A stretch of DNA of 64,000 nucleotides from Cycloclasticus sp. symbiont of Poecilosclerida sp. N (lineage in GTDB: Bacteria > Pseudomonadota > Gammaproteobacteria > Methylococcales > Cycloclasticaceae), in contig LWTM01000073.1 in the NCBI GenBank assembly GCA_002101205.1, forward strand, positions 1 to 64,000. Direction: 5' to 3'. The notes below the pieces were generated by a model that searched no databases, was not told the DNA's origin, and saw only the letters and a program-made list of their open reading frames with translations. The position numbers and the translations under genes are program-made. How positions within the stretch are numbered: the stretch's first letter is position 1; the number at the start of each line of letters is the position of its first letter. Of this stretch, positions 13,483 through 26,236 are shown piece after piece.

Positions 13483-13556
13483 GCGGGTGTAGTTCAATGG
13501 TAGAACGTCAGCCTTCCAAGCTGAACACGTGGGTTCGATTCCCACCACCCGCTCCA
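13483..13556 (+). tRNA. tRNA-Gly(TCC), CCA encoded
   Basis: GCGGGTG acceptor pairs with CACCCGC; anticodon loop CTTCCAA; GGTTCGATTCC; CCA. Confidence 0.95.
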
Positions 13557-13574
13557 AAGTAGCGTGTGGTGTAT

Positions 13575-13649
13575 GCCCATATAGCTCAGGGGTAGAGCAC
13601 TTCCTTGGTAAGGAAGAGGCCATCGGTTCAATTCCGATTATGGGCTCCA
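13575..13649 (+). tRNA. tRNA-Thr(GGT), CCA encoded
   Basis: GCCCATA acceptor pairs with TATGGGC; anticodon loop TTGGTAA; GGTTCAATTCC; CCA. Confidence 0.95.
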
Positions 13650-13714
13650 GCTAGATGTAAAGTGGTTTTGGTAAAAGTAGTCTTAATTTAATTAGTTTTG
13701 AAAAAAGGTGCGTA

Positions 13715-14905
13715 ATGTCTAAAGAGAAATTTGAAAGGAACAAGCCCCATGTAAACGTTGGCACGATAGGTCACGTTGATCACGGTAAAACAACCTTAAC
13801 GGCGGCGTTAACGAAAGTCATGGCAGAAACTCTAGGTGGAGAAGTCAAAGCATTTGACGAGATTGACAATGCACCTGAAGAGCGTGAGCGTGGCATTACC
13901 ATTGCAACCTCACACGTTGAGTACGAGTCAGCGAACCGTCACTACGCACACGTAGATTGCCCAGGTCACGCCGATTATGTAAAAAACATGATTACAGGTG
14001 CAGCCCAAATGGACGGTGCTATTTTAGTTTGTTCAGCGGCGGACGGTCCGATGCCACAAACACGTGAACATATTTTATTGTCCCGTCAGGTTGGCGTTCC
14101 TTATATCGTTGTGTTTATGAACAAAGCCGACATGGTGGATGATGAAGAGTTGCTGGAGTTAGTGGAAATGGAAATACGTGAATTATTAGACATGTATGAA
14201 TTCCCGGGCGACGATACGCCCATTGTGATAGGTTCAGCACTTAAAGCCTTAGAAGGAGACACATCAGATATTGGTGTCCCTGCGGTGCTTAAATTAGTAG
14301 AGGCACTGGACACATACATCCCCTTACCAGAGCGCGCCATTGATGGAGACTTCATCATGCCAGTAGAAGACGTGTTTTCAATTTCGGGTCGCGGCACCGT
14401 TGTAACGGGCCGTATCGAACGCGGCGTGATTAATGTTGGCGAAGAAATTGAAATTGTAGGGATTAAAGAAACAGCAACAACGACGTGTACAGGTGTTGAA
14501 ATGTTCCGCAAGCTGCTTGACCAAGGTGAGGCAGGCGACAACGTAGGTATTTTACTACGAGGCACAAAGCGTGAGGAAGTAGAACGTGGCCAAGTATTAG
14601 CGAAGCCAGGTTCGATCAACCCACACACACACTTTGAGGCTGAAGTATATGTACTGGGCAAAGATGAAGGTGGTCGTCATACGCCATTTTTCAACGGTTA
14701 CCGCCCACAGTTCTACTTCAGAACAACTGACGTAACGGGTGCTTGTGACTTACCGGAGGGGATTGAAATGGTGATGCCAGGTGACAATGTAAAAATGACA
14801 GTAAAACTAATCAACCCGATTGCGATGGAAGACGGCTTACGTTTTGCTATTCGTGAAGGTGGCCGTACAGTAGGCGCCGGTGTTGTTACTAAAATTATTG
14901 AGTAA
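13715..14905 (+). CDS. tuf: elongation factor Tu
   Basis: 396 aa; [34 protein letters not shown]-terminal [14 protein letters not shown]. Confidence 0.98.
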   Translation: MSKEKFERNKPHVNVGTIGHVDHGKTTLTAALTKVMAETLGGEVKAFDEIDNAPEERERGITIATSHVEYESANRHYAHVDCPGHADYVKNMITGAAQMDGAILVCSAADGPMPQTREHILLSRQVGVPYIVVFMNKADMVDDEELLELVEMEIRELLDMYEFPGDDTPIVIGSALKALEGDTSDIGVPAVLKLVEALDTYIPLPERAIDGDFIMPVEDVFSISGRGTVVTGRIERGVINVGEEIEIVGIKETATTTCTGVEMFRKLLDQGEAGDNVGILLRGTKREEVERGQVLAKPGSINPHTHFEAEVYVLGKDEGGRHTPFFNGYRPQFYFRTTDVTGACDLPEGIEMVMPGDNVKMTVKLINPIAMEDGLRFAIREGGRTVGAGVVTKIIE

Positions 14906-14910
14906 TTATT

Positions 14911-15222
14911 ATGTCTAAACAATCCATTAGAATTCGTTTGAAAGGTTTTGATCACCGTTTAATTGATCATGCTGCTCGTGAAATCGTTGAAACAGCAAAA
15001 AGAACAGGTGCCCAGGTGATGGGTCCGATTCCTTTGCCAACAAAAAAAGAACGTTTTACTGTGCTTATCTCTCCGCATGTTAATAAAGATGCTAGAGATC
15101 AATATGAGCTTCGTACGCATAAACGTATGATGGATATTGTTGAGCCAACAGATAAAACAGTTGATGCGTTAATGAAGCTGGATTTATCGGCTGGTGTTGA
15201 CGTTCAAATTAAGCTGAACTAA
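14911..15222 (+). CDS. rpsJ: 30S ribosomal protein S10
   Basis: 103 aa; [14 protein letters not shown]. Confidence 0.98.
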   Translation: MSKQSIRIRLKGFDHRLIDHAAREIVETAKRTGAQVMGPIPLPTKKERFTVLISPHVNKDARDQYELRTHKRMMDIVEPTDKTVDALMKLDLSAGVDVQIKLN

Positions 15223-15255
15223 GTCGGTTCCAATAGATTAAGTAAAGGATAAATT

Positions 15256-15906
15256 ATGTCTTTAGGATTAGTAGGGCGCAAATGCGGGATGACTAGATTG
15301 TTTACAGAGGAAGGTGTTTCTATTCCTGTGTCTGTTGTTCATGTTGAGGCCAACCGAGTTACGCGTGTTTTGAATCAAGTGTCTGATGGTTATTCTGCGG
15401 TGCAGGTAACAACGGGCGAGGTTAAGAACGCAAGAGTCAATAAAGCAAAAGCAGGTCAGTTTACAAAAGCAGGTGTGGATGCTGGAAGAGGTTTATGGGA
15501 ATTTAGGCTTGATGCGGATTCAGAATTAGAAGTTGGTTCTGATGTGCCATTGGATTTATTTGAAGTAGGCCAAAAGGTAGATGTTCGTGGACAAAGCATA
15601 GGCAAAGGATTTGCTGGTGTTATTAAGCGTCACAACTTTCAAATGCAAGACGCAACGCATGGTAACTCTCTCTCGCATCGTGCGCCGGGTTCAATTGGCC
15701 AATGCCAAACACCTGGTCGCGTTGTTAAAGGTAAGAAAATGGCTGGGCATATGGGTGCAGAAAGAGTAACGACTCAGAACTTAGAAATAGTAAGAGTTGA
15801 CGCTGAGAAATCAGTTTTGTTGATTAAAGGCGCAATTCCAGGATCAAAAAATGGTGACGTTGTTATTACGCCAGCCATTAAAATCAATAAGCAGGCATCA
15901 TTATGA
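15256..15906 (+). CDS. rplC: 50S ribosomal protein L3
   Basis: 216 aa; [27 protein letters not shown]. Confidence 0.97.
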   Translation: MSLGLVGRKCGMTRLFTEEGVSIPVSVVHVEANRVTRVLNQVSDGYSAVQVTTGEVKNARVNKAKAGQFTKAGVDAGRGLWEFRLDADSELEVGSDVPLDLFEVGQKVDVRGQSIGKGFAGVIKRHNFQMQDATHGNSLSHRAPGSIGQCQTPGRVVKGKKMAGHMGAERVTTQNLEIVRVDAEKSVLLIKGAIPGSKNGDVVITPAIKINKQASL

Positions 15907-16502
15907 ATATTCAATCGCCTGTTGTAGGTAAAGATGTTTCTGAAGCTGTATTCGGCCAAGATTACAACGAAGGGATCATCCATCAGTTAGTGACGACGTA
16001 TATGTCTAATGCGAGAGCGGGAACGCGCGCACAAAAAACGCGCTCAGAAGTAAGAGGCGGTGGTGCAAAACCTTGGAAGCAAAAAGGAACAGGCCGCGCT
16101 CGTGCAGGTACAATTAGAAGCCCTATTTGGCGTAAAGGTGGTGTTACATTTGCTGCAAAGCCTCAGGATCACAGTAAAAAGTTAAATAAAAAAATGTATG
16201 TGGTTGGCATGCGTTCAATATTCTCAGAACTCATTCGCCAAGAAAGGTTAGTTATTGTTGATGGTTTGAGTTTAGAGCAAGCAAAAACAAAAGTGCTTAA
16301 CGACATATTGGCTGAAAAAGGGTTGTCGAATGTATTAATCGTTTTAGCGGCAGAAGATGCTAATTTAGGATTGGCAAGTCGTAATCTTCATACAGTTGAT
16401 GTGTGTACGGCGTATGAAATTGACCCTGTTTCGTTATTGGCATATGAAAAAGTATGCGTAACCGCGGATGCAATTGCGCTAATTGAGGAGCGTTTAAAAT
16501 GA
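15903..16502 (+). CDS. rplD: 50S ribosomal protein L4
   Basis: 199 aa; [29 protein letters not shown]. Confidence 0.97.
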   Translation: MNIQSPVVGKDVSEAVFGQDYNEGIIHQLVTTYMSNARAGTRAQKTRSEVRGGGAKPWKQKGTGRARAGTIRSPIWRKGGVTFAAKPQDHSKKLNKKMYVVGMRSIFSELIRQERLVIVDGLSLEQAKTKVLNDILAEKGLSNVLIVLAAEDANLGLASRNLHTVDVCTAYEIDPVSLLAYEKVCVTADAIALIEERLK

Positions 16503-16792
16503 ATCAAGAATTCTTATTGCAATTAATCACGGCGCCAGTTGTTACTGAGAAGAGCTCTTTAGCGGCTGACAAGAGGAATCAGTATGTTTTTAAAGTTAAC
16601 AACAGTGCGAATAAAACTGAAATCAAAGCAGCCATTGAAAAGTTATTTGAGGTTGATGTTGAATCAGTAAAAACACTTAATGTGAAGGGTAAGGTGAAGC
16701 GTTTTGGTGGGAGCCTTGGTAAAAGATCGGATATCAAAAAAGCATACGTTCGAATTAAATCTGGGCAAGAAATCGATTTCGTTTCTGCTTAA
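16499..16792 (+). CDS. rplW: 50S ribosomal protein L23
   Basis: 97 aa; PVVTEKSS, operon position. Confidence 0.97.
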   Translation: MNQEFLLQLITAPVVTEKSSLAADKRNQYVFKVNNSANKTEIKAAIEKLFEVDVESVKTLNVKGKVKRFGGSLGKRSDIKKAYVRIKSGQEIDFVSA

Positions 16793-16811
16793 CTGGAAGA
16801 TATAAAATCTC

Positions 16812-17639
16812 ATGGCTATTGTAAAATCAAAACCAACTTCTCCTGGCTCGCGCTTTGTTGTTAGGGTCAAGAATCCTGAATTAAGCAAAGGTGCGCCATT
16901 TGGCCCGTTATTGGCTAAAAAGTCTAAGACAGGTGGTAGAAATAACAACGGACGCATCACGACGAGACATCGTGGTGGCGGACATAAGCAGCATTATCGG
17001 ATTGTTGACTTCAAAAGAAATAAACTAGATGTTCCTGGGAAAGTAGAAAGTATTCAATATGATCCAAATAGGACTGCGAATATCGCTTTGATACTATATA
17101 ATGACGGCGAAAGACGATACATCATTGCGCCAAAAGATTTAAAAGTTGGCGATGAGATTATTTCTTCAGAAGTAGCCCCCATAGTTACAGGCAATTGTTT
17201 GCCAATGCGTAATATTCCCGTTGGTACTCAAGTGCATTGTGTTGAGTTAAAACCAGGTAAAGGTGCTCAAATTGCGCGCAGTGCTGGTGCGATAGCGCAA
17301 ATAGTTGCTAGAGAAGGGAGGCACGTTACACTGAGGCTTCGTTCAAGTGAAATGCGTAAAGTATTAGCTGAATGTAGAGCTGTTATTGGTGAGGTGGGCA
17401 ACTCTGAACATAATTTGATTTCAATAGGTAAGGCGGGTGCCAAACGCTGGCGAGGTGTTCGCCCAACTGTTCGTGGTGTTGCTATGAACCCTGTTGATCA
17501 CCCGCATGGTGGTGGTGAAGGTAGAACCTCTGGTGGTCGCCACCCGGTTTCTCCGTGGGGTATGCCTACGAAAGGTTATAAAACACGTAAAAACAAACGT
17601 ACTGACAATTTAATTGTTAGAAACAGAACGAAACGTTAA
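16812..17639 (+). CDS. rplB: 50S ribosomal protein L2
   Basis: 275 aa; [34 protein letters not shown]. Confidence 0.98.
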   Translation: MAIVKSKPTSPGSRFVVRVKNPELSKGAPFGPLLAKKSKTGGRNNNGRITTRHRGGGHKQHYRIVDFKRNKLDVPGKVESIQYDPNRTANIALILYNDGERRYIIAPKDLKVGDEIISSEVAPIVTGNCLPMRNIPVGTQVHCVELKPGKGAQIARSAGAIAQIVAREGRHVTLRLRSSEMRKVLAECRAVIGEVGNSEHNLISIGKAGAKRWRGVRPTVRGVAMNPVDHPHGGGEGRTSGGRHPVSPWGMPTKGYKTRKNKRTDNLIVRNRTKR

Positions 17640-17648
17640 GGATATATT

Positions 17649-17921
17649 GTGCCTAGATCCCTAAAGAAAGGGCCGTTTATTGATCTTCACTTGATGAAGA
17701 AAGTTGAAGCGGCAGTAGAAAGTAATAACCGTAGACCTATTAAGACATGGTCAAGACGTTCAATGGTTTCGCCAACAATGGTGGGCTTGACGATTGCTAT
17801 TCATAATGGAAGGCAGCATATGCCGATATTAATTACTGAAAACATGGTGGGTCATAAGTTGGGCGAGTTTGCGTTAACGCGAACATACCGCGGTCATATC
17901 GTTGATAAGAAATCAAGTTAA
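17649..17921 (+). CDS. rpsS: 30S ribosomal protein S19
   Basis: 90 aa; [27 protein letters not shown]. Confidence 0.98.
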   Translation: MPRSLKKGPFIDLHLMKKVEAAVESNNRRPIKTWSRRSMVSPTMVGLTIAIHNGRQHMPILITENMVGHKLGEFALTRTYRGHIVDKKSS

Positions 17922-17935
17922 CAATTGGTGTAGTG

Positions 17936-18271
17936 ATGGAAGTTAGAGCTAAATTAAAGAACGCAAATTTTTCTGCTCAAAAAGGGCGTTTAGTTGCGGA
18001 TCAAGTTCGAGGAAAAGATGTTGAAAGTGCATTAAACCTTCTGAGTTTCAGCACAAAAAAAGCAGCGAATAGTTTTAAAAAGCTTTTGAATTCAGCCATT
18101 GCGAATGCAGAGCACAATGAAGGTGCGGACGTGGATGAGTTGTACGTTTCTACAGTGTTTGTCGATGAGGCGCCTACATATAAGCGTTTCAAAGCAAGGG
18201 CTAAAGGGCGCGGCAATAAAATATTAAAAAGAAACTGCCATCTTACGGTTGCAGTTAGTGATATTAAATAA
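17936..18271 (+). CDS. rplV: 50S ribosomal protein L22
   Basis: [26 protein letters not shown]; the track start at 17933 is two Met codons in tandem. Confidence 0.96.
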   Translation: MEVRAKLKNANFSAQKGRLVADQVRGKDVESALNLLSFSTKKAANSFKKLLNSAIANAEHNEGADVDELYVSTVFVDEAPTYKRFKARAKGRGNKILKRNCHLTVAVSDIK

Positions 18272-18284
18272 AGAGTAAATTAAT

Positions 18285-18962
18285 ATGGGTCAAAAAGTAC
18301 ATCCAACTGGTATACGTCTTGGAATAGTTAAAGATTGGAATTCTCGCTGGTATGCGAACTCGCGAGTGTACCCTGAAATGTTAAGACAAGATTTGATTGC
18401 TAGAGCTTTCTTAAAAAAGAAATTGATGTCGGCATCTGTCAGTAAGATTCAAATCAACCGCCCAGCGGGGAATGCGCAAATTACGATTCATACTGCGCGT
18501 CCAGGTATTGTGATTGGGAAGAAAGGCGGCGACGTTGACTCATTAAGAGCAGAAGTTAGTAAAATTATGGGTGTGCCAGTTCAGATTAATGTTGAAGAGA
18601 TTCGTAAACCTGAATTGGATGCGTTACTTGTTGCTGAAAGCGTTGCTCAACAGTTAGAACGCCGCATTATGTTTAGGCGTGCGATGAAACGAGCGGTTAC
18701 AAACACCATGCGTTTAGGCGCTGAGGGCATCAAGATTAAAGTGAGTGGTCGTTTGAATGGTGCCGATATTGCGCGTAACGAATGGTATAGAGAAGGCCGC
18801 GTGCCTTTGCATACGCTACGTGCTGATATTGATTACGGCTTCACAGAAGCGTTAACAACTTACGGCATTTTGGGTATTAAAGTTTGGATATTCAAAGGCG
18901 AAGTTTTCGATGAAAAACCTGTTATTCCTGTTATGGGTGCTAAGGAAGTAGCTGGAGAATAG
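18285..18962 (+). CDS. rpsC: 30S ribosomal protein S3
   Basis: 225 aa; [24 protein letters not shown]. Confidence 0.98.
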   Translation: MGQKVHPTGIRLGIVKDWNSRWYANSRVYPEMLRQDLIARAFLKKKLMSASVSKIQINRPAGNAQITIHTARPGIVIGKKGGDVDSLRAEVSKIMGVPVQINVEEIRKPELDALLVAESVAQQLERRIMFRRAMKRAVTNTMRLGAEGIKIKVSGRLNGADIARNEWYREGRVPLHTLRADIDYGFTEALTTYGILGIKVWIFKGEVFDEKPVIPVMGAKEVAGE

Positions 18963-18971
18963 GTATTTAAG

Positions 18972-19385
18972 ATGTTACAACCAAAAAGAACAAAATATAG
19001 AAAAATGCAAAAAAACCGGAATACCGGTTTGGCTCACCGTAGTAGTTCTGTGAGCTTTGGCGAATTTGGTCTCAAATCGATTGAGCGCGGAAGAATGACG
19101 GCGCGTCAGATTGAAGCTGGTCGCCGTACTATTACTCGCCATATCAAGCGTGGTGGCAAGGTTTGGATTAGAGTTTTCCCTGATAAGCCGATTACTAAAA
19201 AGCCATTAGAGGTACGCATGGGTAAAGGCAAAGGCAGTGTCGAGTTTTGGGTTGCTCAAATTAAACCAGGAACGATGTTATTTGAATTGCAAGGTGTGAC
19301 GAAAGAGTTAGCGGTTGAGGCGTTTAAATTAGCGGCTGCAAAACTTCCTTTCAAAACAAAATTTGCTCAACGGACAATAATGTAA
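18972..19385 (+). CDS. rplP: 50S ribosomal protein L16
   Basis: 137 aa; [37 protein letters not shown]. Confidence 0.98.
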   Translation: MLQPKRTKYRKMQKNRNTGLAHRSSSVSFGEFGLKSIERGRMTARQIEAGRRTITRHIKRGGKVWIRVFPDKPITKKPLEVRMGKGKGSVEFWVAQIKPGTMLFELQGVTKELAVEAFKLAAAKLPFKTKFAQRTIM

Positions 19386-19582
19386 TGAAAGCTTCTGAAT
19401 TAAGAGAAAAAACAACGCAAGAGTTAAGTGATCTTTTGCTTGAGTTAAGAAGAGAGCAGTTTAATTTGCGCATGCAAAGTTCAACTGGCCAGTTAAATAA
19501 AGTGCATCAATTTGGTGTAGTCCGTGGAGATATTGCTCGTGTTAAAACCATTTTGAATGAACAAGCAGGTGCGTCTAAATGA
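19385..19582 (+). CDS. rpmC: 50S ribosomal protein L29
   Basis: 65 aa; [18 protein letters not shown]. Confidence 0.96.
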   Translation: MKASELREKTTQELSDLLLELRREQFNLRMQSSTGQLNKVHQFGVVRGDIARVKTILNEQAGASK

Positions 19583-19839
19583 GTACAGAAGAGCAAGCTC
19601 TAAGAACAATATCTGGTGTTGTGACAAGCAATAAAGCTGATAAGTCAATTACTGTGAAAGTTACACGCCAAGTTAAACATCCTTTGTACGGAAAGGTGAT
19701 TAAACGTACAACTAAATTCAATGCACATGATGAAGAAAATATGTGTTCTGAAGGCGATATCGTTTCGCTAGTTTCTTGCCGACCTATTTCAAAGTCGAAA
19801 ACATGGAAGCTACATGAAATCATTGAAAAAGCAAAATAA
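19579..19839 (+). CDS. rpsQ: 30S ribosomal protein S17
   Basis: 86 aa; [33 protein letters not shown]. Confidence 0.96.
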   Translation: MSTEEQALRTISGVVTSNKADKSITVKVTRQVKHPLYGKVIKRTTKFNAHDEENMCSEGDIVSLVSCRPISKSKTWKLHEIIEKAK

Positions 19840-19858
19840 GAGTTAGCCGGAGTAAATA

Positions 19859-20227
19859 ATGATTCAGATGCAGACAAGACTTGATGTGGCCGATAATAGC
19901 GGTGCGCGTAATGTTATGTGTATTAAAGTGCTGGGTGGTTCGCATAAGCGCTACGCAAGAATTGGCGACATTATCAAGGTCAGCATAAAAGATGCAATTC
20001 CACGTGGTAAAGTCAAAAAAGGTGATGTGGTCAATGCAGTTGTTGTTAGAACAAAGAAAGCGATTCGTCGCCCTGACGGTTCGGCTATTCGTTTTGACGG
20101 TAATGCCGCTGTACTTTTAAATGCAAACTTACAACCCATTGGCACACGTATCTTTGGCCCTGTTACCCGTGAGTTACGTAACGAGAAATTTATGAAGATC
20201 ATTTCTCTTGCTCCCGAAGTAATTTAA
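19859..20227 (+). CDS. rplN: 50S ribosomal protein L14
   Basis: 122 aa; [27 protein letters not shown]. Confidence 0.98.
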   Translation: MIQMQTRLDVADNSGARNVMCIKVLGGSHKRYARIGDIIKVSIKDAIPRGKVKKGDVVNAVVVRTKKAIRRPDGSAIRFDGNAAVLLNANLQPIGTRIFGPVTRELRNEKFMKIISLAPEVI

Positions 20228-20244
20228 AGAGTTAGATATTTATT

Positions 20245-20562
20245 ATGAATAAGATTAAAAAAGGTGATGAGGTTATCGTTTTAACCGGTAAAGACAAGGG
20301 TAAAAGAGGTTTGGTTTTATCTGTTGTTTCCGCTGACAAAGTGCTTATTGAAGGCATTAATACGGTTAAAAAACATCAAAAACCAAACCCAAACAAAGGT
20401 GTTGAAGGCGGCATCATAGAAAAGCAAATGCCTATTAACGTCTCCAATGTTGCGATTTATAACGAACAGACTAAAAAAGCTGACCGAGTTGGCTTCAGAA
20501 CGCTTGAAGATGGTAAGAAAGTTCGCTTCTTCAAGTCTAATAACGAAGTCTTAGGCGCTTAA
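20245..20562 (+). CDS. rplX: 50S ribosomal protein L24
   Basis: 105 aa; [20 protein letters not shown]. Confidence 0.97.
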   Translation: MNKIKKGDEVIVLTGKDKGKRGLVLSVVSADKVLIEGINTVKKHQKPNPNKGVEGGIIEKQMPINVSNVAIYNEQTKKADRVGFRTLEDGKKVRFFKSNNEVLGA

Positions 20563-20579
20563 GAATACTGAGAACATTT

Positions 20580-21125
20580 ATGTCAACTTTACAAGAAAAG
20601 TATAAGAAAGAAATGGTTCCTGCTTTAATGAAGGAGCTTAATTTCAAATCTATAATGGAAGTCCCTAGAATTACTAAAATTACACTTAATATGGGTGTTG
20701 GTGAAGCGGTTGCGGATAAAAAAGTAATTCAAAATGCGGTTGCGGACCTAGAAAAAATATCAAGCCAAAAGCCAATTATTACGATTTCAAAGAAATCTAT
20801 AGCGGGTTTTAAAATACGTGACGATATGCCAATTGGTTGTAAAGTCACATTGAGAAACGAGCGTATGTATGACTTCTTACAACGTCTGATTTCTATCGCT
20901 ATTCCACGCATTAGAGATTTTCGTGGTTTAAGTGGAAAATCTTTTGATGGACGTGGTAATTACTCAATGGGCGTTACTGAACAAATTATTTTCCCAGAAA
21001 TTGATTACGATAAAATTGATATGCTGCGTGGTTTAGATATTGCTATCACTACGACTGCAAAAACTGATGATGAAGGCCGTGCGTTATTAAAGGCTTTCAA
21101 CTTCCCGATTAAACAACAAGGTTAA
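20580..21125 (+). CDS. rplE: 50S ribosomal protein L5
   Basis: 181 aa; [33 protein letters not shown]. Confidence 0.98.
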   Translation: MSTLQEKYKKEMVPALMKELNFKSIMEVPRITKITLNMGVGEAVADKKVIQNAVADLEKISSQKPIITISKKSIAGFKIRDDMPIGCKVTLRNERMYDFLQRLISIAIPRIRDFRGLSGKSFDGRGNYSMGVTEQIIFPEIDYDKIDMLRGLDIAITTTAKTDDEGRALLKAFNFPIKQQG

Positions 21126-21128
21126 AAC

Positions 21129-21434
21129 ATGGCTAAGAAATCAATGATAGCTAGAGAAAACAAGCGTACTCGCTTGGTAGCTAAATATGCAGTTAAGCGT
21201 GCTGAATTGAAAGAGATTATAAGAAACCCTAAATCTTCTTTTGAACAAGTAAACGAAGCGCAGACTAAGCTTGTTAAATTACCGAGAGACTCTAGTGCTT
21301 CACGTGGTCGTAATCGTTGTAATATCACGGGCCGTCCACATGGTTTCTACAGAAAATTTGGCCTTGGGCGCAACAAGCTTCGCGAAGCAACTATGCGTGG
21401 TGATGTGCCTGGTCTATCAAAGGCTAGCTGGTAA
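21129..21434 (+). CDS. rpsN: 30S ribosomal protein S14
   Basis: 101 aa; [13 protein letters not shown]; lacks the CxxC zinc motif. Confidence 0.97.
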   Translation: MAKKSMIARENKRTRLVAKYAVKRAELKEIIRNPKSSFEQVNEAQTKLVKLPRDSSASRGRNRCNITGRPHGFYRKFGLGRNKLREATMRGDVPGLSKASW

Positions 21435-21449
21435 AAGAGGAGTATATAC

Positions 21450-21848
21450 ATGAGTATGAGCGATCCAATTGCAGATATGTTAACTCGCATTCGTAATGCG
21501 CAGTCTGCTGAGAAAACAACCGTTAGCATGCCGTTTTCAACAAAGAAATTAGCTTTAGCTAATGTTCTTGAAGAAGAGGGTTATGTGACTGGATCAAATA
21601 AAATTGAAGAAGTAGCGGCTAAACCAGTACTGGAAATTGCATTGAAATATTTTCAAGGCAAACCGGTTATAGAAAGCATTGATCGTGTGAGCAAACCGGG
21701 ATTGCGCGTTTACAAATCTAAAGATCAGCTGCCACAAGTTAAAGGTGGCTTAGGTGTCGCTATTATTTCAACTTCACAAGGTTTAATGACAGACCGCGTA
21801 GCACGCTCTCAGGGGCATGGCGGCGAAGTCCTTTGTTACGTGAGTTAA
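21450..21848 (+). CDS. rpsH: 30S ribosomal protein S8
   Basis: 132 aa; [16 protein letters not shown]. Confidence 0.97.
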   Translation: MSMSDPIADMLTRIRNAQSAEKTTVSMPFSTKKLALANVLEEEGYVTGSNKIEEVAAKPVLEIALKYFQGKPVIESIDRVSKPGLRVYKSKDQLPQVKGGLGVAIISTSQGLMTDRVARSQGHGGEVLCYVS

Positions 21849-21860
21849 TTAGGTTTTATT

Positions 21861-22394
21861 ATGTCGAGAATTGCAAATAGTCCTGTTGAGTTGCCTGAAG
21901 GCGTTGAATTTAAAAATGACGCAGGAACGTTAACAGTAAAAGGTAAAGGTGGCTCGCTTACATGTGGTTTGTTTAGCTGTGTCGATATTAATGTTGATGG
22001 CAACACGCTTTGTTTTAAATCAAAAACAGCCGATAAGCCATCCGTAGCATTAACAGGAACTCAACGTTCGCTAGTTAATAATATGGTGGTTGGCGTTACT
22101 ACGGGGTTTGAGAAAAAACTTGAATTACGCGGTGTTGGTTATAGAACACAAGTTAAAGGCAAAGTGCTTAATTTAACATTAGGTTTCTCCCACCCTGTTG
22201 AGTTTCAAATACCAGAAACGATTACGATTGAAACACCCAGCAATACTGAAATAACGGTCAAAGGCTGTGACAAGCAGCTTGTTGGTCAAGTCGCTGCAAA
22301 TATACGAGCTTTCCGTTCACCTGAGCCTTATAAAGGTAAAGGCATACGTTATGTTGGTGAGCGTGTTGCTATGAAAGAAGCTAAGAAGAAATAG
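21861..22394 (+). CDS. rplF: 50S ribosomal protein L6
   Basis: 177 aa; [28 protein letters not shown]. Confidence 0.97.
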   Translation: MSRIANSPVELPEGVEFKNDAGTLTVKGKGGSLTCGLFSCVDINVDGNTLCFKSKTADKPSVALTGTQRSLVNNMVVGVTTGFEKKLELRGVGYRTQVKGKVLNLTLGFSHPVEFQIPETITIETPSNTEITVKGCDKQLVGQVAANIRAFRSPEPYKGKGIRYVGERVAMKEAKKK

Positions 22395-22402
22395 GTGATA
22401 TA

Positions 22403-22756
22403 ATGGACAAGAAAGGTTCACGTTTGCGTAGAGCAACAAAAACAAGATCACGCATTAAAGAAAGTGGTAAAAATCGCTTAAGCGTTTATAGATCGCCACG
22501 CCATATTTACGCACAAGTTACATCAGGAGACGGCTCTGCAGTGATTGCTTCAGCATCTACTCTAGTGAGTGAGATTAAGGCATCAGTTAAAAACGCAGGT
22601 AATATCGAAGCGGCCAGTGTTGTTGGCAAGGCAATTGCTGAACGCGCTGTAAAAGCGGGTGTAACAGCAGTAGCGTTTGATCGTTCAGGGTATAAATATC
22701 ACGGTCGTGTTAAAGCCTTAGCTGACGCCGCTCGTGAAAATGGTTTGGAATTTTAG
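22403..22756 (+). CDS. rplR: 50S ribosomal protein L18
   Basis: 117 aa; [41 protein letters not shown]. Confidence 0.97.
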   Translation: MDKKGSRLRRATKTRSRIKESGKNRLSVYRSPRHIYAQVTSGDGSAVIASASTLVSEIKASVKNAGNIEAASVVGKAIAERAVKAGVTAVAFDRSGYKYHGRVKALADAARENGLEF

Positions 22757-22764
22757 AGGCAATT

Positions 22765-23274
22765 ATGGCAGCACAACCTATTCAAAATAATCAACAAGAC
22801 GATTTACAAGAAAAATTAATTACTGTTAGAAGGATTTCTAAAGTAGTAAAAGGTGGTCGTCAATTTAGATTCTCAGCACTGTCTGTCGTTGGAGATGGCA
22901 AAGGTAGAGTTGGCTTTGGTATTAGTAAAGCTCGTGAGGTTCCAGTCGCTATTCAAAAAGCAATGGAGCAGGCTCGCAAAAACATAGTCACAATTAAGTT
23001 GCGGGGTAATACACTGCAATATCCAATCGTTGCTAACTATGGTGCCGCTGAAGTGTTCATGAAACCGGCATCTGAAGGTACGGGTATTATCGCCGGTGGT
23101 GCTATGCGTGCAGTTTTCGAAGTGGTTGGCGTGCATGACGTTTTGGCTAAGTGTGTGGGCAGTAATAATCCAGCAAATGTTGTTAGAGCGACCATCAAAG
23201 GTTTGTCTGATATGACAAATGCTGAACAGGTCGCGATGAAGCGTGGTAAAAAAGTAGCAGACATTGTCGGATAA
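22765..23274 (+). CDS. rpsE: 30S ribosomal protein S5
   Basis: 169 aa; [39 protein letters not shown]. Confidence 0.97.
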   Translation: MAAQPIQNNQQDDLQEKLITVRRISKVVKGGRQFRFSALSVVGDGKGRVGFGISKAREVPVAIQKAMEQARKNIVTIKLRGNTLQYPIVANYGAAEVFMKPASEGTGIIAGGAMRAVFEVVGVHDVLAKCVGSNNPANVVRATIKGLSDMTNAEQVAMKRGKKVADIVG

Positions 23275-23279
23275 CTATT

Positions 23280-23465
23280 ATGAGCGATAAGAAAATAAAG
23301 ATAACGATGATTCGTAGTAAAAACGGTCGTTTAGCATCCCACAAAGCATGTATTGCGGGACTTGGGTTGCGGAAAATGCATCACACTGTTGAAGTGATTG
23401 ATACGCCAGAAAATAGAGGTATGATTAATAAAGTTCACTATATGCTTCAGGTAGAAGAGGTTTAA
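23280..23465 (+). CDS. rpmD: 50S ribosomal protein L30
   Basis: 61 aa; [24 protein letters not shown]. Confidence 0.96.
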   Translation: MSDKKIKITMIRSKNGRLASHKACIAGLGLRKMHHTVEVIDTPENRGMINKVHYMLQVEEV

Positions 23466-23467
23466 CT

Positions 23468-23902
23468 ATGTTACTAAATACAATCAAACCTGCTGCAGGC
23501 AGTACTAAAGATGCAAAAAGGGTGGGTCGTGGTATTGGCTCGGGTTTTGGAAAGACGTGTGGTCGTGGTCATAAAGGTCAGAAGTCACGCTCAGGCGGAA
23601 TGCCTAAAATTGGTTTCGAAGGTGGGCAAATGCCTCTGCAACGTCGTTTGCCCAAAGTGGGCTTTACTTCAGCTAAAAAGAAATTAACTGCTGAAGTCAG
23701 ATTAGGTGAATTAGCTAATCTATCGGTTGACGTTATTACAGTGGATGTTTTGATTGCAGCGAATATCGTTCCCGCCTTCACGAAAAGGGTAAAAGTTATT
23801 CTTTCAGGTGAGATTTCGAAGGCAGTTAGTTTGCAAGGCTTGTTTACAACACCGGGTGCTTTGAAAGCAATTGAAACGGCCGGCGGCGGGTCTGTCGCTT
23901 AA
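23468..23902 (+). CDS. rplO: 50S ribosomal protein L15
   Basis: 144 aa; [27 protein letters not shown]. Confidence 0.97.
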   Translation: MLLNTIKPAAGSTKDAKRVGRGIGSGFGKTCGRGHKGQKSRSGGMPKIGFEGGQMPLQRRLPKVGFTSAKKKLTAEVRLGELANLSVDVITVDVLIAANIVPAFTKRVKVILSGEISKAVSLQGLFTTPGALKAIETAGGGSVA

Positions 23903-23905
23903 TTT

Positions 23906-25240
23906 ATGTCTATATTAGGCTCATCAGTTACCAGCGGTAGTGGCGGATCAAGCAGTATGCCTGAGCTTCGTAGTAGGCTCTTTTTCGTATTAGGCGCGTT
24001 GTTTGTGTTTCGTGTAGGTGCTCATATTCCGGTACCTGGAATTGACCCTAAAGCGCTAGCGCTTATGTTTGAACAGCAAGCTGGAACCATATTAGACATG
24101 TTTAATATGTTTTCTGGTGGGGCACTTAAACGGCTGAGTATTTTTGCTTTAGGCATCATGCCGTACATTTCAGCATCGATTATTATTCAATTGATGACTT
24201 CTGTTGTACCTAAGTTTGAGCAGCTTAAAAAAGAAGGTGAATCAGGCAAAAGAAAGATTACGCAATACACAAGATACTTCACCGTGATATTAGCGACTTT
24301 CCAAGCTATTGGCATGGCTACAGCTATTCAAAGCCAATCTGCTGGTGGTTTCCCTGTTGTATTTAATCCAGGTGCGGCGTTTATGTTCACAGCGGTTGTT
24401 ACCTTGGTCAGTGGAACATTGTTTTTAATGTGGCTTGGTGAACAAGTGACAGAGCGTGGGATTGGTAATGGCATATCGATTATTATCTTCGGTGGCATTG
24501 TAGCTGGACTACCATCAGCCATTGGCGGCACATTAGAGTTAGTAAGAACGGGTGAAATGAACGCCGTTATGGTCATTATGTTATTTTTGCTGGCGATTGC
24601 GGTAACAGCATTTGTGATTTTTGTTGAGCGTGCTCAACGACGCATCACAATTAATTACGCTAAACGCCAAGTTGGAAATAAAATGACAGCTGGCCAGTCT
24701 AGTTTCCTACCCTTGAAACTGAATATGGCTGGCGTGATTCCACCAATTTTTGCTTCAAGTATTATTTTGTTCCCCTCAACAATTGCGGGCTGGTTTGGTA
24801 ATAATGAAGGTATGGAGTGGCTGCAAGACTTATCAAGCCTGTTGTCACCTGGTCAGCCGATTTACGTCATGTTGTACGCTTCTGCGATTATCTTCTTTTG
24901 TTTCTTTTATACGGCATTAGTTTTTAATTCGAGAGACACATCTGACAACTTAAAAAAATCGGGTGCTTTTATACCAGGCATTAGGCCAGGAGAACAAACG
25001 ACGAAGTACATTGATGCTGTTATTACTAAGCTTACGTTATTAGGTGCCATCTATATCACAGCGGTTTGTCTATTACCTGAGTTTTTAATCGTTTATTGGA
25101 ATGTACCATTTTATTTTGGTGGAACATCTTTGCTGATTATTGTTATTGTTGTCATGGATTTTATTGCTCAAATGCAATCGCATTTGATGTCGCAACAGTA
25201 CGAAGGCTTGATGAAAAAAGCGAACCTGAAAAGCACATAA
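23906..25240 (+). CDS. secY: preprotein translocase subunit SecY
   Basis: 444 aa; [28 protein letters not shown], multiple TM helices. Confidence 0.98.
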   Translation: MSILGSSVTSGSGGSSSMPELRSRLFFVLGALFVFRVGAHIPVPGIDPKALALMFEQQAGTILDMFNMFSGGALKRLSIFALGIMPYISASIIIQLMTSVVPKFEQLKKEGESGKRKITQYTRYFTVILATFQAIGMATAIQSQSAGGFPVVFNPGAAFMFTAVVTLVSGTLFLMWLGEQVTERGIGNGISIIIFGGIVAGLPSAIGGTLELVRTGEMNAVMVIMLFLLAIAVTAFVIFVERAQRRITINYAKRQVGNKMTAGQSSFLPLKLNMAGVIPPIFASSIILFPSTIAGWFGNNEGMEWLQDLSSLLSPGQPIYVMLYASAIIFFCFFYTALVFNSRDTSDNLKKSGAFIPGIRPGEQTTKYIDAVITKLTLLGAIYITAVCLLPEFLIVYWNVPFYFGGTSLLIIVIVVMDFIAQMQSHLMSQQYEGLMKKANLKST

Positions 25241-25264
25241 GCAAGGTTTTACTAGGAGTTTATT

Positions 25265-25378
25265 ATGAAAGTTAGAACATCAGTAAAGAAAATTTGTCGT
25301 AACTGTAAAGTAGTTAGGCGTAATCGTGTGGTGCGTATAATTTGTAAAGATGGACGCCATAAACAACGTCAAGGCTAA
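25265..25378 (+). CDS. rpmJ: 50S ribosomal protein L36 (absent from the supplied ORF track)
   Basis: Own translation: [37 protein letters not shown] (37 aa), between secY and rpsM. Confidence 0.95.
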   Translation: MKVRTSVKKICRNCKVVRRNRVVRIICKDGRHKQRQG

Positions 25379-25455
25379 GCGTATTAGCTTGTAGTCACAT
25401 TCAATAAAGATTATAATTAACGGTTTTCGACTGGTCAAAATAACGGAGAGAATTA

Positions 25456-25812
25456 ATGGCACGTATTGCCGGTATTAACATACCTGATAATAAGCACATT
25501 GTGATTTCATTGACATCAATTTATGGTGTCGGTCCCACAAGATCAAAAGCTATCTGTAAAGCGGCTGCAATTGATACAGCGACTAAAATATGCGATTTAT
25601 CTGAAGATCAGTTAGAACTCGTACGTACGGAAGTTGGGAAGTACATTATTGAAGGTGATTTACGCCGCGAAGTATCAATGAATATTAAGCGTTTGCTTGA
25701 CTTAGGTTGCTTTCGTGGGATTCGTCACCGTAGAAGCTTGCCCGTTCGCGGACAGCGTACTAAAACAAATGCAAGGACCCGTAAAGGCCCGCGTAAACCA
25801 ATCAGAAAGTAA
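25456..25812 (+). CDS. rpsM: 30S ribosomal protein S13
   Basis: 118 aa; [40 protein letters not shown]. Confidence 0.98.
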   Translation: MARIAGINIPDNKHIVISLTSIYGVGPTRSKAICKAAAIDTATKICDLSEDQLELVRTEVGKYIIEGDLRREVSMNIKRLLDLGCFRGIRHRRSLPVRGQRTKTNARTRKGPRKPIRK

Positions 25813-25836
25813 GATTAATTAAAGGAAATTTGCGGT

Positions 25837-26223
25837 ATGGTTAAACCAAGTCGTAGTAAAAAGAAAGTTAAAAAAAGCGTAGCTGATGGCATTGCTCATG
25901 TGCATGCTACATTTAATAATACGATTATTACAATTACTGATCGCAAAGGTAATGCTCTTTCATGGGCAACTGCTGGCGGTTCAGGATTTAGAGGCTCTCG
26001 TAAAAGCACACCGTTTGCAGCACAGGTAGCTGCAGAGAGGGCAGGCGAAGCAGCTAAAGGCTTTGGTGTGAAAAACATTGAAGTGAAAATCAAAGGGCCA
26101 GGCCCTGGGCGTGAATCAGCCGTCAGAGCATTGAATAATATTGGATTTAATATTACGTACATCGAAGACGTAACACCAATTCCACACAATGGTTGTCGAC
26201 CACCTAAAAAACGACGCGTTTAA
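25837..26223 (+). CDS. rpsK: 30S ribosomal protein S11
   Basis: 128 aa; [29 protein letters not shown]. Confidence 0.98.
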   Translation: MVKPSRSKKKVKKSVADGIAHVHATFNNTIITITDRKGNALSWATAGGSGFRGSRKSTPFAAQVAAERAGEAAKGFGVKNIEVKIKGPGPGRESAVRALNNIGFNITYIEDVTPIPHNGCRPPKKRRV

Positions 26224-26236
26224 CGAGGGAATTACA

